Source: CAZFDT01 sp964518335 (GTDB lineage: Bacteria > Planctomycetota > Phycisphaerae > Phycisphaerales > Phycisphaeraceae). From it: a stretch of 37,741 nt of DNA. Location: assembly GCA_964518335.1 (NCBI GenBank), contig CAZFDT010000048.1, positions 1 to 37,741 on the forward strand, given 5' to 3'. The position numbers and the translations under genes are program-made. Under the pieces are notes generated by a model that worked only from the letters and a program-made list of their open reading frames with translations, made no database searches and was not told where the DNA came from. Below, one piece after another: positions 1-7,958 of the stretch (the stretch's first letter is position 1; each line of letters starts with the position of its first letter).

Positions 1-244
1 TGTCCGTGTTGTCCGTGTTGCCGTTGTCATCGAAGTTGCCCTGCGTCCACAGGTTGCTCGTCGCGTTGGGGTTGAACCCGCCGATCGTATTGAGCAGGTC
101 GGTGTTGTCTATGTCCACGGCGACATGCTCTGAGGTGATCGAGACACGGTCACAGACCAATCCCTTCACATCGGCCAGCAGACACAGCCACATTGCGGAC
201 TCCATTCCGTCAAAGCCATCCTTGGCAAACCGGCCGTGACGCAC
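1..244 (-). CDS. Partial dockerin-like repeat protein running off the left edge
   Basis: On the minus strand a frame is open from a stop at 335-337 down to position 1. Its last part reads as two copies of a short Asp/Asn-rich motif (VDIDNTDLL, then DDNGNTDNTD), joined by IGGFNPN and LWTQGNF. This is the style of dockerin type I or calcium-binding repeats found near the ends of secreted planctomycete proteins. GTG codons at 244 and 334 or ATG at 205 could start it. The upstream residues do not look like a signal peptide and I do not recognise them, so this may be a broken gene remnant rather than an intact start. The product continues outside the window. The family call rests on the repeat only. 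Confidence 0.35.
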   Translation of the reverse strand, partial: MRHGRFAKDGFDGMESAMWLCLLADVKGLVCDRVSITSEHVAVDIDNTDLLNTIGGFNPNATSNLWTQGNFDDNGNTDNTD

Positions 245-407
245 TCCAAATTCGTCCCGGTACGGAACAGGCTGTTTCACCGACAGTGCGGTAGAACCGT
301 TGTCGTGAGCCTTATCAGTGTGCGGCTCTCCCACTCACGTTGTCTCGCCTCGGAGCTTCTCGGATGGTCTGGGGAGCCCTATCATCGGCTACAGAATTGC
401 GCGCCAT

Positions 408-418
408 TGCTTGTAGCA
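408..418. promoter_or_regulatory. Operator TGCTTGTAGCA upstream of the PL26-like gene
   Basis: Perfect TGCT-N3-AGCA palindrome. It overlaps the -35 of a candidate promoter (TTGCTT 407-412, 17 nt, TATCTT 430-435) reading toward the gene at 506. The same 11-mer recurs at 18790-18800. It is the likely target of the regulator encoded at 12030-13196. Confidence 0.7.
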
Positions 419-440
419 CTTGCCCGCGGTATCTTGGAAC

Positions 441-484
441 TTGCTGGCAAATCCGTCAGGCATATACAGTCGACGCTTCTAGCA
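441..484 (+). promoter_or_regulatory. Second candidate promoter and weak operator before the PL26-like gene
   Basis: TTGCTG (441-446), 16 nt, TATACA (463-468) makes a reasonable sigma70-type promoter. A near-match operator, CGCTTCTAGCA at 474-484, sits at the expected transcription start. It keeps the AGCA half and has one mismatch in the other half. The gene's start is at 506, behind the ribosome site GGAAGGTG (about 493-500). Confidence 0.45.
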
Positions 485-505
485 CGGCTCACGGAAGGTG
501 AACCC

Positions 506-3500
506 ATGCCCAGGTTCGGCCACTATCTCGTGCTTCTCGTCGTCATTAAAATGGGGTACGGCCTGGCGTGGTCCATACCGGCGGCGGGGCAGCCCGGCAC
601 CTTGATACCGATCCGAATCGACGAGCCCTTTGCCGAACGATCCGCTGCCTGGCCGGTGACTACCGGCGTGCCCTTTCCACGCGGCGCGCTGGCCAACCCC
701 GCCCATTGCCGGCTGGTGGATGACACCGGGCAGGAACAGCCGCTTCAACTCCTGACCACTGCCACCTGGGATCGCGAGGGCACGAGCATCCGCTGGTTGA
801 CGATCGACTTCATCGCTCAGCCCGGCCGTCGATACGCCCTGGAGTTCGGCCCGGACATCCGACAGCAGGAGCCCGACGACGTGGTGAAGGTGATCGACGG
901 TGAACCGCTGGTGGTCCTCGCCGGGTCGATGATCGCCGAGTTCGACCGCACCGGGGGGCCTTCGCTCCGTCGCATCGGCTTGGATCGTGACGGGGACGGC
1001 CAGCTCGGCGACCAAGAGGTGATGGCGAGCGGTCCAGCTGAGGGCGAGCACTATTACGTGGACGAACGCGGCGTCCGCTTCACCAGCGGGCGCGACGTTG
1101 ACGGCCGCACGATCCAGGTCGAGCGCGTCGGCCCGGTCCGCGCCTGCATCCGCGTGGACGGGTACTACACGGATCCCAATGGGCAGCGGGGCGCAGCGTA
1201 CCGCACACGCTACCACTTCTTCAATGGCCTGCCGATCGTGAAGGTCGTAGATGAGTTTCGCATTACCCAATCCACACAGGGTGTGCGGTGGCGGGACATC
1301 GGTCTGCAGTTGCAGTTGCCTCCCGCGAGCGGCAGCCGAATCGTCCGCGTCGATGCTTCGTCGGCCGAAGGCGGCCAACCGCTGGACGTGTCGTGGCCGC
1401 AAGGCACTCGCTCGATCGAGAGCTATCAGTCGCTCTATCGCCACTATGGCAATCTGGGCGCCGACGCGGGCGTCCGCCGCGTGGACCTCTCGGGCGAACA
1501 CATCTTGAGTGAGACCGATCGCATTGGCGAGTGGATGCAGGTACACGATGACGCGGTGGCCGTGACCGGTTCGCTGCGCTGGCTCTGGCAGCAGTTCCCC
1601 AAGTCATGGGAGGTCACGCCGGACCGGATGATTCTGCACCTGTGGAGTCCGCGCGGGGGCGAGTTGGATTTCAGCCGTGAGGGTGTGCTGGCGTTCTTGG
1701 GCGACGCCGGTCGCAAGCACCTGATCGATGAGCGTGCCGCCACACTCGCGAAGTCCGGCGGCTTGCTGAACCAGCTCAAATACTTCGGTGGATTTCACTT
1801 GTTTGAAGACGGGCTGGTCGACGGGCAGGGCATCAGCAAGCACCACGAAATGCTGTTGCATGTTGGCCCGGCGTCGGCGAAGGATGAGGCGGCCCACTAC
1901 GCCGATCTGTTCGCCAAGCAGCCGCTGGCACTGCCGGACCCGGCGTGGACCTGCGGCACCGATGTGTTCGGTCCGCTGATGCCGCGACCCAATGAATACG
2001 GCAGGTACGAGGCAGTGGTCGATCAACTGATGGCTCAAAGCCGCGATATGCAGCATACGATCGGCGACTACGGCTGGTGGCTGTTCGGCTCCGGCCCGCA
2101 CTACAACTATTTTTGGGACAAACAGAAGGGCAGGCACTACGTCGGTCCGTACCGGGTCGAATTCCATACCTACCAGCGCGAGACCGGTCTGTGGTGGTGC
2201 TACCTACGAAGCGGCGAACGCAAGTTCTATGACTGGGCGATCCCCTCCGAGAACCACTGGGTGGACATCGCGGTCTCCCACGTGCCGCAGCAGTTTCGGT
2301 CCGACTTCCGAGGTGGCGACGATCAGCCCGATCCGCGCATGCTGGACTGGCCACGCGGCGACTGGTCGCTGGATGGCCCGATCCATTTCCTGCGTCACCA
2401 CAATTCGCCCGAGGCGTGGCTTCGCGGCGCCCACCAGTACTGGGGCACGTACCACCGCACACTGGAATCTACATCGCTGGCGTACTTCATCACCGGCGAT
2501 GAACGCTTTCGTGATGTCATCGAATACTGGCGCGACTACTGGGCGCCACTGGCCGGCGTGACCAGCCAGACGCCGGGCGTGCCGGAACTTTATCGGCAGC
2601 AGGCTTGGTTCATGTCAGCGGATGCCGGCGCGCCTGCCCAGACCTGGGCCCAGATGCTCCACAACTACGCGCCGTTTCTATCGGCTTACCGCCACCACCT
2701 GACGCTCTGGTTCAACCTTGCCACGCTGTATGAATTGACGTGGGACCCAGAGGTCGGGCAAGTTCTCCAAGACTTCGCGGATGTGTTCATTGATCGTGAG
2801 CATCCGACCGGACTGAACATGCCTCAAGAAGCACAGGGCCCTTCAAACGCCGAAGCACCGATCCTGGCGCACTTCTGGATGCCGGCGATCTGGAAGTACG
2901 AACGTGTCACACGCGACCCGCGGATCATGGAAGCAATTCCGCGCTTCTTTGATACGGCTTACGGCGCCGACCCGATCTACATGGACGTCGGCCACTATTC
3001 CACGCGGCATATTGGCTTCGCCTACTACTACACGCGCGACCCTCGATATATCAGGCCGGCCACTTCGGCGCTGGAATGGCTGACTCACTATCTCGACCCG
3101 ATCGCGGGCCCCGACGAGATGCTCCAGCGGATGCACCCATCCTTCGGGCCACTGCAGATATCGACGGCCACGCAACGACTGCTCTGGGCGATCGACGCGG
3201 CGAAGAAGGATGGCCACCGGATCACAAATACGGTCCCACTCAAGTTGCAGCGGGCGCCATTTGCGGTGTGGAAGGCCGACGGTCAACCGATGAAGACTCT
3301 GCTCTGGGGGTTTGACGACAGCCCGGGCCTGATCGGGCCGGATGCTCAGCCCTTCAGTGGTTTCGAGATCTCCACGCGCAAATACGAATCGCGGCTGCAG
3401 CCGTTCGACCGCAAGCTGACCGGGTTCGCGGCGTTCCTTCATGAACTGACGATTCCAGCCGAGGCGGCGGGCGGGTGGTACCTGCTATCACCTGACTTGG

Positions 3501-4630
3501 AACTCGCCGTGATCGAGTCGAGTAGTTCGATGCCGGTCGTATGCAGTGCAACGGAGCCGGTCGCGATCAGACCAGATGAGATTTGGCGACTGACTGCGCC
3601 CGCGAATGCGCGGACACTGGTCCTGGAAAGTGTTGAGCCGAAGTTGCTGCGAGTGCGTCGTGCGGACCAGACGCTGATTCCTGCATCGATCAAGGGCAAT
3701 AATGCAGTGTTCACTTTGCCCGTCGCAGAGGGCGAGCCGGTGGAGTTGCTGCTTGGGATCGAGGATCGTCGCGGTCGCTTCAGCGCCAACACCTGGCCGA
3801 CAGGCAGCGGCACGTGGTTTCGGATCGCCGACTGGCCGGCCGAATCGTGCTGGATCGCAGGTGGAACGACGGACGCATCGATACCGTCAGCGGCGCAGTT
3901 GGCCGCCGCCACCCGGGTGGATGCCACCGCGCACGATCCCGACGCTGTCTGGATCACCGGTAGGTTTGGCCAGGGCATGCAGATCCGGCAGCGCCAAACT
4001 CTCCGGATCCCTGACCGGATCGAAGTGAATGGGAAGACTGTGACCCTGGCCGATATGAAGCAGGGGACACTCGAGATGTGGGTCAAGCGGTTGTGGGACG
4101 ATCGAATAACCGACCCGGGGGAGGTGCGTTTCATCTCCAATGGACCTTTGACGCTTTCCACGATGCGGCGATGGTCGGGCTTCGGCCGCTGGCGCATGCC
4201 GGTCGGCGAGTGGGTACACATCGCACTGGTCTGGCGACCGATGAAGCGCGATCCCAGCGTCATCGGGGCGCACCTCTACGTTAACGGACTGGACGAAGCG
4301 TTCTACCGCAGCACATGGTGGGAAGGCTATGGCAATCGCCCAATCGCGTTTCCTTTCGAGGGATCGGAACTCGAAGCATTTGTCAGCGTGGCGCCCAGTG
4401 GTGGGGCGTTTGCCATCGATGAACTGCGCCTCTCCAACGTGCCGCGCTATGCCGATCCCAACGTCGAGTTAGGCCAGCGCCAGACGTTCAATCCGATTCG
4501 CTTCGCACCACCCGACGACGCGTTCACTGCAGATGAGCATACGCTGCTGCTCATGCACTTTGATGGGACAGTCGAGGGACAGTCGCAGGTGTATTCTCAA
4601 TCGATCCGCGGCAAAGTATCAGAACGCTGA
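506..4630 (+). CDS. Large secreted PL26/YetA-like polysaccharide-active protein with LamG-like C-terminus
   Basis: A protein of 1374 residues. The start at 506 is chosen because it follows a good ribosome site and gives a signal peptide (hydrophobic LVLLVVIKMGYGLAW, likely cut near residue 28). The frame is open further upstream, but that part runs through the promoter. Residues 30-250 resemble the RIFT-barrel N-terminus of PcRGLX/YetA-like proteins (PL26 exo-rhamnogalacturonan lyases), with the pattern TGVPFPRGAL followed by SIRWLTIDF. The middle is rich in Trp, Tyr and His, like an alpha/alpha-barrel catalytic domain. Residues 1150-1345 look like a concanavalin/LamG fold (LEMWVKR, WVHIALVW, IDELRLSN). 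A textbook EF-hand loop lies at residues 160-171. It probably acts outside the cytoplasm on a uronate/deoxysugar polymer. The lyase activity is inferred from fold resemblance. It is followed after 9 nt by an MDR gene. Confidence 0.75.
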   Translation: MPRFGHYLVLLVVIKMGYGLAWSIPAAGQPGTLIPIRIDEPFAERSAAWPVTTGVPFPRGALANPAHCRLVDDTGQEQPLQLLTTATWDREGTSIRWLTIDFIAQPGRRYALEFGPDIRQQEPDDVVKVIDGEPLVVLAGSMIAEFDRTGGPSLRRIGLDRDGDGQLGDQEVMASGPAEGEHYYVDERGVRFTSGRDVDGRTIQVERVGPVRACIRVDGYYTDPNGQRGAAYRTRYHFFNGLPIVKVVDEFRITQSTQGVRWRDIGLQLQLPPASGSRIVRVDASSAEGGQPLDVSWPQGTRSIESYQSLYRHYGNLGADAGVRRVDLSGEHILSETDRIGEWMQVHDDAVAVTGSLRWLWQQFPKSWEVTPDRMILHLWSPRGGELDFSREGVLAFLGDAGRKHLIDERAATLAKSGGLLNQLKYFGGFHLFEDGLVDGQGISKHHEMLLHVGPASAKDEAAHYADLFAKQPLALPDPAWTCGTDVFGPLMPRPNEYGRYEAVVDQLMAQSRDMQHTIGDYGWWLFGSGPHYNYFWDKQKGRHYVGPYRVEFHTYQRETGLWWCYLRSGERKFYDWAIPSENHWVDIAVSHVPQQFRSDFRGGDDQPDPRMLDWPRGDWSLDGPIHFLRHHNSPEAWLRGAHQYWGTYHRTLESTSLAYFITGDERFRDVIEYWRDYWAPLAGVTSQTPGVPELYRQQAWFMSADAGAPAQTWAQMLHNYAPFLSAYRHHLTLWFNLATLYELTWDPEVGQVLQDFADVFIDREHPTGLNMPQEAQGPSNAEAPILAHFWMPAIWKYERVTRDPRIMEAIPRFFDTAYGADPIYMDVGHYSTRHIGFAYYYTRDPRYIRPATSALEWLTHYLDPIAGPDEMLQRMHPSFGPLQISTATQRLLWAIDAAKKDGHRITNTVPLKLQRAPFAVWKADGQPMKTLLWGFDDSPGLIGPDAQPFSGFEISTRKYESRLQPFDRKLTGFAAFLHELTIPAEAAGGWYLLSPDLELAVIESSSSMPVVCSATEPVAIRPDEIWRLTAPANARTLVLESVEPKLLRVRRADQTLIPASIKGNNAVFTLPVAEGEPVELLLGIEDRRGRFSANTWPTGSGTWFRIADWPAESCWIAGGTTDASIPSAAQLAAATRVDATAHDPDAVWITGRFGQGMQIRQRQTLRIPDRIEVNGKTVTLADMKQGTLEMWVKRLWDDRITDPGEVRFISNGPLTLSTMRRWSGFGRWRMPVGEWVHIALVWRPMKRDPSVIGAHLYVNGLDEAFYRSTWWEGYGNRPIAFPFEGSELEAFVSVAPSGGAFAIDELRLSNVPRYADPNVELGQRQTFNPIRFAPPDDAFTADEHTLLLMHFDGTVEGQSQVYSQSIRGKVSER

Positions 4631-4639
4631 GGGGCGAAT

Positions 4640-5617
4640 ATGGTGATGACCGCAAGGCAAGTCTTTTTTGTCGCGCGTGGCCGCGCCGAACTGCAGTCGA
4701 TCGCGCTGTCGGCCCCGGTCGACGACCAGGTGCTGATTGAGTCTTGTTACTCGGTGGTGTCGCCAGGCACCGAGATGGCTGTGTTTCGCGGATTACCGAA
4801 CACCAACGTCAGCTTTCCCCATTCACCGGGCTATTCACTTTGTGGACGTGTGCTGGGCTGCGGCGCAGCCGTCGGTTCGGTCCGAGAGGGTGGCTTGGTC
4901 GTCACGGCTGCACCTCACGCCAGCCACGTGCTCAGGCCCGCATCTTCGTGCTTTCCCGTCGCCGAGTCGGTGGATCCGCTCGAAGCGGCGGCTTACCGGT
5001 TGGCGGTCATTGCGATGCAGGGCGTCCGGCGGGGTCAGGTGCAACTGGGCGAGAGCGTGCTTGTGATAGGACTGGGTGTCATCGGCCAACTGGCAGGCCA
5101 GATCGCTCATCTGGCGGGTGCGACGACGGTAGCGGGAATCGATCCCCTGGCGCCGCGGCGCGAACTGGCCCTGCAGATGGGCTTTGATCAAGCGGTCGAA
5201 CATGCCCAGGCAGTCGATCAAGAGGGACGATGGGACACGGTGATCGAAGCGACGGGTGCCCCGGCCCCGATCAACGATGCCCTACACCTGGCGCGACGAC
5301 TGGGACGCGTGGTGCTTCTGGGTTCATCGCGCGGGGAGACCAGCAGCGTGAACTTCTACCGCGACGTGCACCGCAAAGGCCTGACGCTGCTGGGTGCCCA
5401 CGAGGTGGCCCGGCCGAAGTATGAAGACGCGCCGACCATTCGCACGACCGAATCCGACAGCCGCATCGTCCTGCAACTGCTGGCCCAGAATCGGCTCAAA
5501 CTGCGGCCGCTGATCAGCCGAGTTGTCCCACACGAGCAGGCCCCACTGACGTACCAATCCATTGCTGCCAACGGCGCATCGGTCATGACGGTGGCGCTGG
5601 ATTGGCGCCGCTCGTGA
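4640..5617 (+). CDS. MDR-family (alcohol dehydrogenase-like) oxidoreductase without structural zinc loop
   Basis: 325 residues. The N-terminal GroES-like part carries YSVVSPGTEMAVFRG, a signature of the MDR branch that lacks the four-Cys structural zinc loop. The Rossmann motif GLGVIG (around residue 145) and the DTVIEATGAP segment mark the NAD(P)-binding half. The start follows a GAGGGG ribosome site. It lies 9 nt after the PL26-like gene, so the two are likely one transcript under the operators at 408 and 474. It probably oxidises or reduces a sugar or sugar-acid hydroxyl in the cytoplasm; the substrate cannot be read from the sequence. The second MDR in the window (C-terminal half of the protein at 18862) does keep its zinc ligands, so the two are not redundant copies. 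Confidence 0.8.
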   Translation: MVMTARQVFFVARGRAELQSIALSAPVDDQVLIESCYSVVSPGTEMAVFRGLPNTNVSFPHSPGYSLCGRVLGCGAAVGSVREGGLVVTAAPHASHVLRPASSCFPVAESVDPLEAAAYRLAVIAMQGVRRGQVQLGESVLVIGLGVIGQLAGQIAHLAGATTVAGIDPLAPRRELALQMGFDQAVEHAQAVDQEGRWDTVIEATGAPAPINDALHLARRLGRVVLLGSSRGETSSVNFYRDVHRKGLTLLGAHEVARPKYEDAPTIRTTESDSRIVLQLLAQNRLKLRPLISRVVPHEQAPLTYQSIAANGASVMTVALDWRRS

Positions 5618-5633
5618 TCAGGCGGGCGGCGCC
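5604..5633. terminator. Possible stem between convergent genes
   Basis: GGCGCCGC (5604-5611) and its inverse GCGGCGCC (5626-5633) can pair across a 14-nt loop, exactly where the MDR gene (ends 5617) meets the convergent DUF4838 gene (ends 5638). There is no T-tract, so an intrinsic terminator is only a possibility. Confidence 0.25.
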
Positions 5634-5637
5634 GCAG

Positions 5638-7713
5638 TCATGGCGTCGCGGCGCTGACGCGGGCTCGAGCCTCGTCGGACGGGCCTGAACCGCCAATGGG
5701 CTTGAGCCAGCGGCCCATCTCACGCTCGCCGACATAGGCAACGTTCACCGCCAGTGGCGCCTCGTCAAAAATCTGCCGCATCATCAGCCATTTGCGGTCG
5801 AGCGTTTCTTTGACGGTCCGCTTCTCGTCGGCATTCAGCGGTTCTTGACGCGCCTTGCGCAACAGCCGGTAGATCTGACCCTGCAATTCCGTAAAGTCCA
5901 GGCCGCGGCGGAGGAACGCCACGCGCTGGTGCACCACTTGATCGTCGCCAGCCATCGATGCGGCATCTTCCAGACAGCTCCGAAGCTCAGCCACGACCTC
6001 GGGCGTGTAAGGTTCGCTCACGCCAACGGTCAGCGGAATGCCCGGTGACAGCATCGCTGCGGCAAGGCCTTCAAGCGTGAACTCGCGTTTGGAGACATCG
6101 CGAGAGATGCCCTCCGTAATCTGTTCCACGCGGTCGAAGTAGCGTCGAACGTGCGTCCAGCCGGGACCAAAACCGGATCGGCAGTAATCATCCACGACCG
6201 CATCAACGTCGAGATCGGGATCCCAATTCAGGCGGGCGGTGACGTAGTAATTCAAACCCTGTGTCGCCCAATTGTGATTGCACGTATCGAAATCAGTCGC
6301 AATCAGGCCGTGATGAGCCATATAGCGGAAGTCCTCGGCGAGCTTGTGAACATAAATGACCGGTGTCCCTTCGTGCCAGCCGGCGTTGAGGAGATTGGGA
6401 CGCCATGCCATTCGTACACCCAGTGCGGACCAACCGTCCCAGTCGGCAAGTCCCTGCTGTCGGGCGTTCTCATCAAGGTATTGGATGCCGGTGTAGACCG
6501 CGATGAGTGACGGGTGCGGCTTCTGCGCTATCGGCGGTGCACAGTAGGCGCTGTACGCATAGAAACTCAGAAGGGCATCCGGATGGACAGCCGTGACCTT
6601 CTCCGCGATTCTGTTGAAGAATGAGACATATCGATCGGACAGTGAGTTGTACTCAAAGTACATACGCGTGCCCGTACTTTCGTCGCGTAGCAGAATCGCC
6701 CTCCCGTCACGATGATCCAGTGCGCGGCATTCTGCACACACACAAAACGTCGTATAGCTGCCGTCGTTGGGGCAGATGGACGCTGCCTTCAAGCCCTTCT
6801 TGGAGTCGAGCTTCTCGATGGTTTCACGCGCGATTGTCTCGATCAGGCCCGGATTGGAAACACACAGGCGTGCGCGCTCCGGCCGCTTACTCTGATCCCG
6901 TGAGCCGTCAGGACGCATGGCGAACCACTCCGGGTGCGCTTCACTGTACTTTTGCCACAGATGCCCGAACGCGTGCCCCCACACTAGGCCGGTTCGACCG
7001 CCCAGGCGATGCCAGCGGAACCAGTTGGGGCTGCTGGCCCGGGTCGCCATAGCGCGGTCACGGCCTTCATTGAACTGCTCCTTGGTGAAGCCCAGCCAAT
7101 CCAGTCCTTCCTGGATGCGACCAAAGTAGCCGCTCGAGCGGATCTCCCGTTGCTTGAGATGCGGCGTGAGACTGATGTCGAGATCGGAGACGCGAATGGC
7201 CTTCTGCTTGGGCACGACTTTGCCCATCTCGCCGGGCCAGAGGTAGCGTACGTTGAGTTCGCGCTCGAGAAACTCAGTCGCGGCATACATCGTGCCCCAC
7301 GGATCGTCGGGCGTCCGATCGTCCGGCCCCAAGATCACCAAGGCGTTACCAACCGTGCGTATTAGTATGCCACCTGGACCCAGTTCGCCAGCGTCAGCGC
7401 CCAGCGTGCGAGTGAGTTCGCCCTCGCCCACGAAAACATAGCTGACATCGCGGTCGTCATCCCGTGACACGACGCGGCCATCCTGTACGGCGAGCCGCGT
7501 CTGATCTTCGTGAACTACGGGAAGCCGGGCGCCCGCAATCTGGTGGAAGTGGCCATTGAGCACGACCGCGGCGTCCCTCGCCGCGACCGACGGCTTGGCA
7601 GGCAGAACCACAACCGCCTGCGGTTGTCCATCGGCGATCAGAAGCACCTCCGCGCCAGTGGTGTCCGCAAGGAGGGCCACAACGGCAATCGCCGACAGCA
7701 GGATCCGTCTCAT
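5638..7713 (-). CDS. Secreted DUF4838 domain protein
   Basis: 691 residues from the ATG at 7713, chosen because it begins a clean signal peptide (MRRILLSAIAVVALLADTTGA). The longer frame to 7878 adds residues of no evident function. The first 150 residues resemble the small alpha/beta domain that precedes the barrel in glycosidases such as GH20 (AATEFLERELNVRYLWPGE). The following region has features of DUF4838: HPEWFAMRPDGS, SICPNDGSYTTFCVCAECRALD and LLSFYAYSAYCAPP. Members sit in polysaccharide loci of Planctomycetes, Lentisphaerae and Bacteroidetes, and a glycoside-hydrolase-like role is presumed but not proven. It is the last gene of a minus-strand run starting with the M19 gene at 11846. 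A gap of 245 nt separates it from the beta-helix gene, so it could also have its own promoter. Confidence 0.75.
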   Translation of the reverse strand: MRRILLSAIAVVALLADTTGAEVLLIADGQPQAVVVLPAKPSVAARDAAVVLNGHFHQIAGARLPVVHEDQTRLAVQDGRVVSRDDDRDVSYVFVGEGELTRTLGADAGELGPGGILIRTVGNALVILGPDDRTPDDPWGTMYAATEFLERELNVRYLWPGEMGKVVPKQKAIRVSDLDISLTPHLKQREIRSSGYFGRIQEGLDWLGFTKEQFNEGRDRAMATRASSPNWFRWHRLGGRTGLVWGHAFGHLWQKYSEAHPEWFAMRPDGSRDQSKRPERARLCVSNPGLIETIARETIEKLDSKKGLKAASICPNDGSYTTFCVCAECRALDHRDGRAILLRDESTGTRMYFEYNSLSDRYVSFFNRIAEKVTAVHPDALLSFYAYSAYCAPPIAQKPHPSLIAVYTGIQYLDENARQQGLADWDGWSALGVRMAWRPNLLNAGWHEGTPVIYVHKLAEDFRYMAHHGLIATDFDTCNHNWATQGLNYYVTARLNWDPDLDVDAVVDDYCRSGFGPGWTHVRRYFDRVEQITEGISRDVSKREFTLEGLAAAMLSPGIPLTVGVSEPYTPEVVAELRSCLEDAASMAGDDQVVHQRVAFLRRGLDFTELQGQIYRLLRKARQEPLNADEKRTVKETLDRKWLMMRQIFDEAPLAVNVAYVGEREMGRWLKPIGGSGPSDEARARVSAATP

Positions 7714-7958
7714 GATGGGCGTCTCAAGCGGGTTCACGGTCAGCCCTTTCACTGGTGTTGTGTGCGTGATGTCAGACTTCAACGAGGGCGGGCGCTCCCA
7801 CCAATGGTTCTCGACCACGACAAGTCTCGTCAGCGCGATGACGCCTTTGTGGAGTCCCGCGTCGTCATCCCTGAACACGTCGGCCTCGGGTGAATCGGGC
7901 GCCGCTGCGATCGGTCAACGCAAGTTGAGTCGTCTACGTCCCTGGTAGGCCACGTCGA

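Noticed and set aside
6..239. 77-codon plus-strand open frame
   Set aside because: The opposite strand carries a dockerin-like repeat in a frame that is open throughout; the plus product has no recognisable feature.
236..505. 90-residue upstream extension of the PL26-like protein
   Set aside because: It spans candidate promoters and operators, has no leader, and the start at 506 has a ribosome site and signal peptide.
479..1546. 355-codon minus-strand open frame
   Set aside because: Antisense shadow of the PL26-like gene; composition His/Arg/Ala-rich with no motif.
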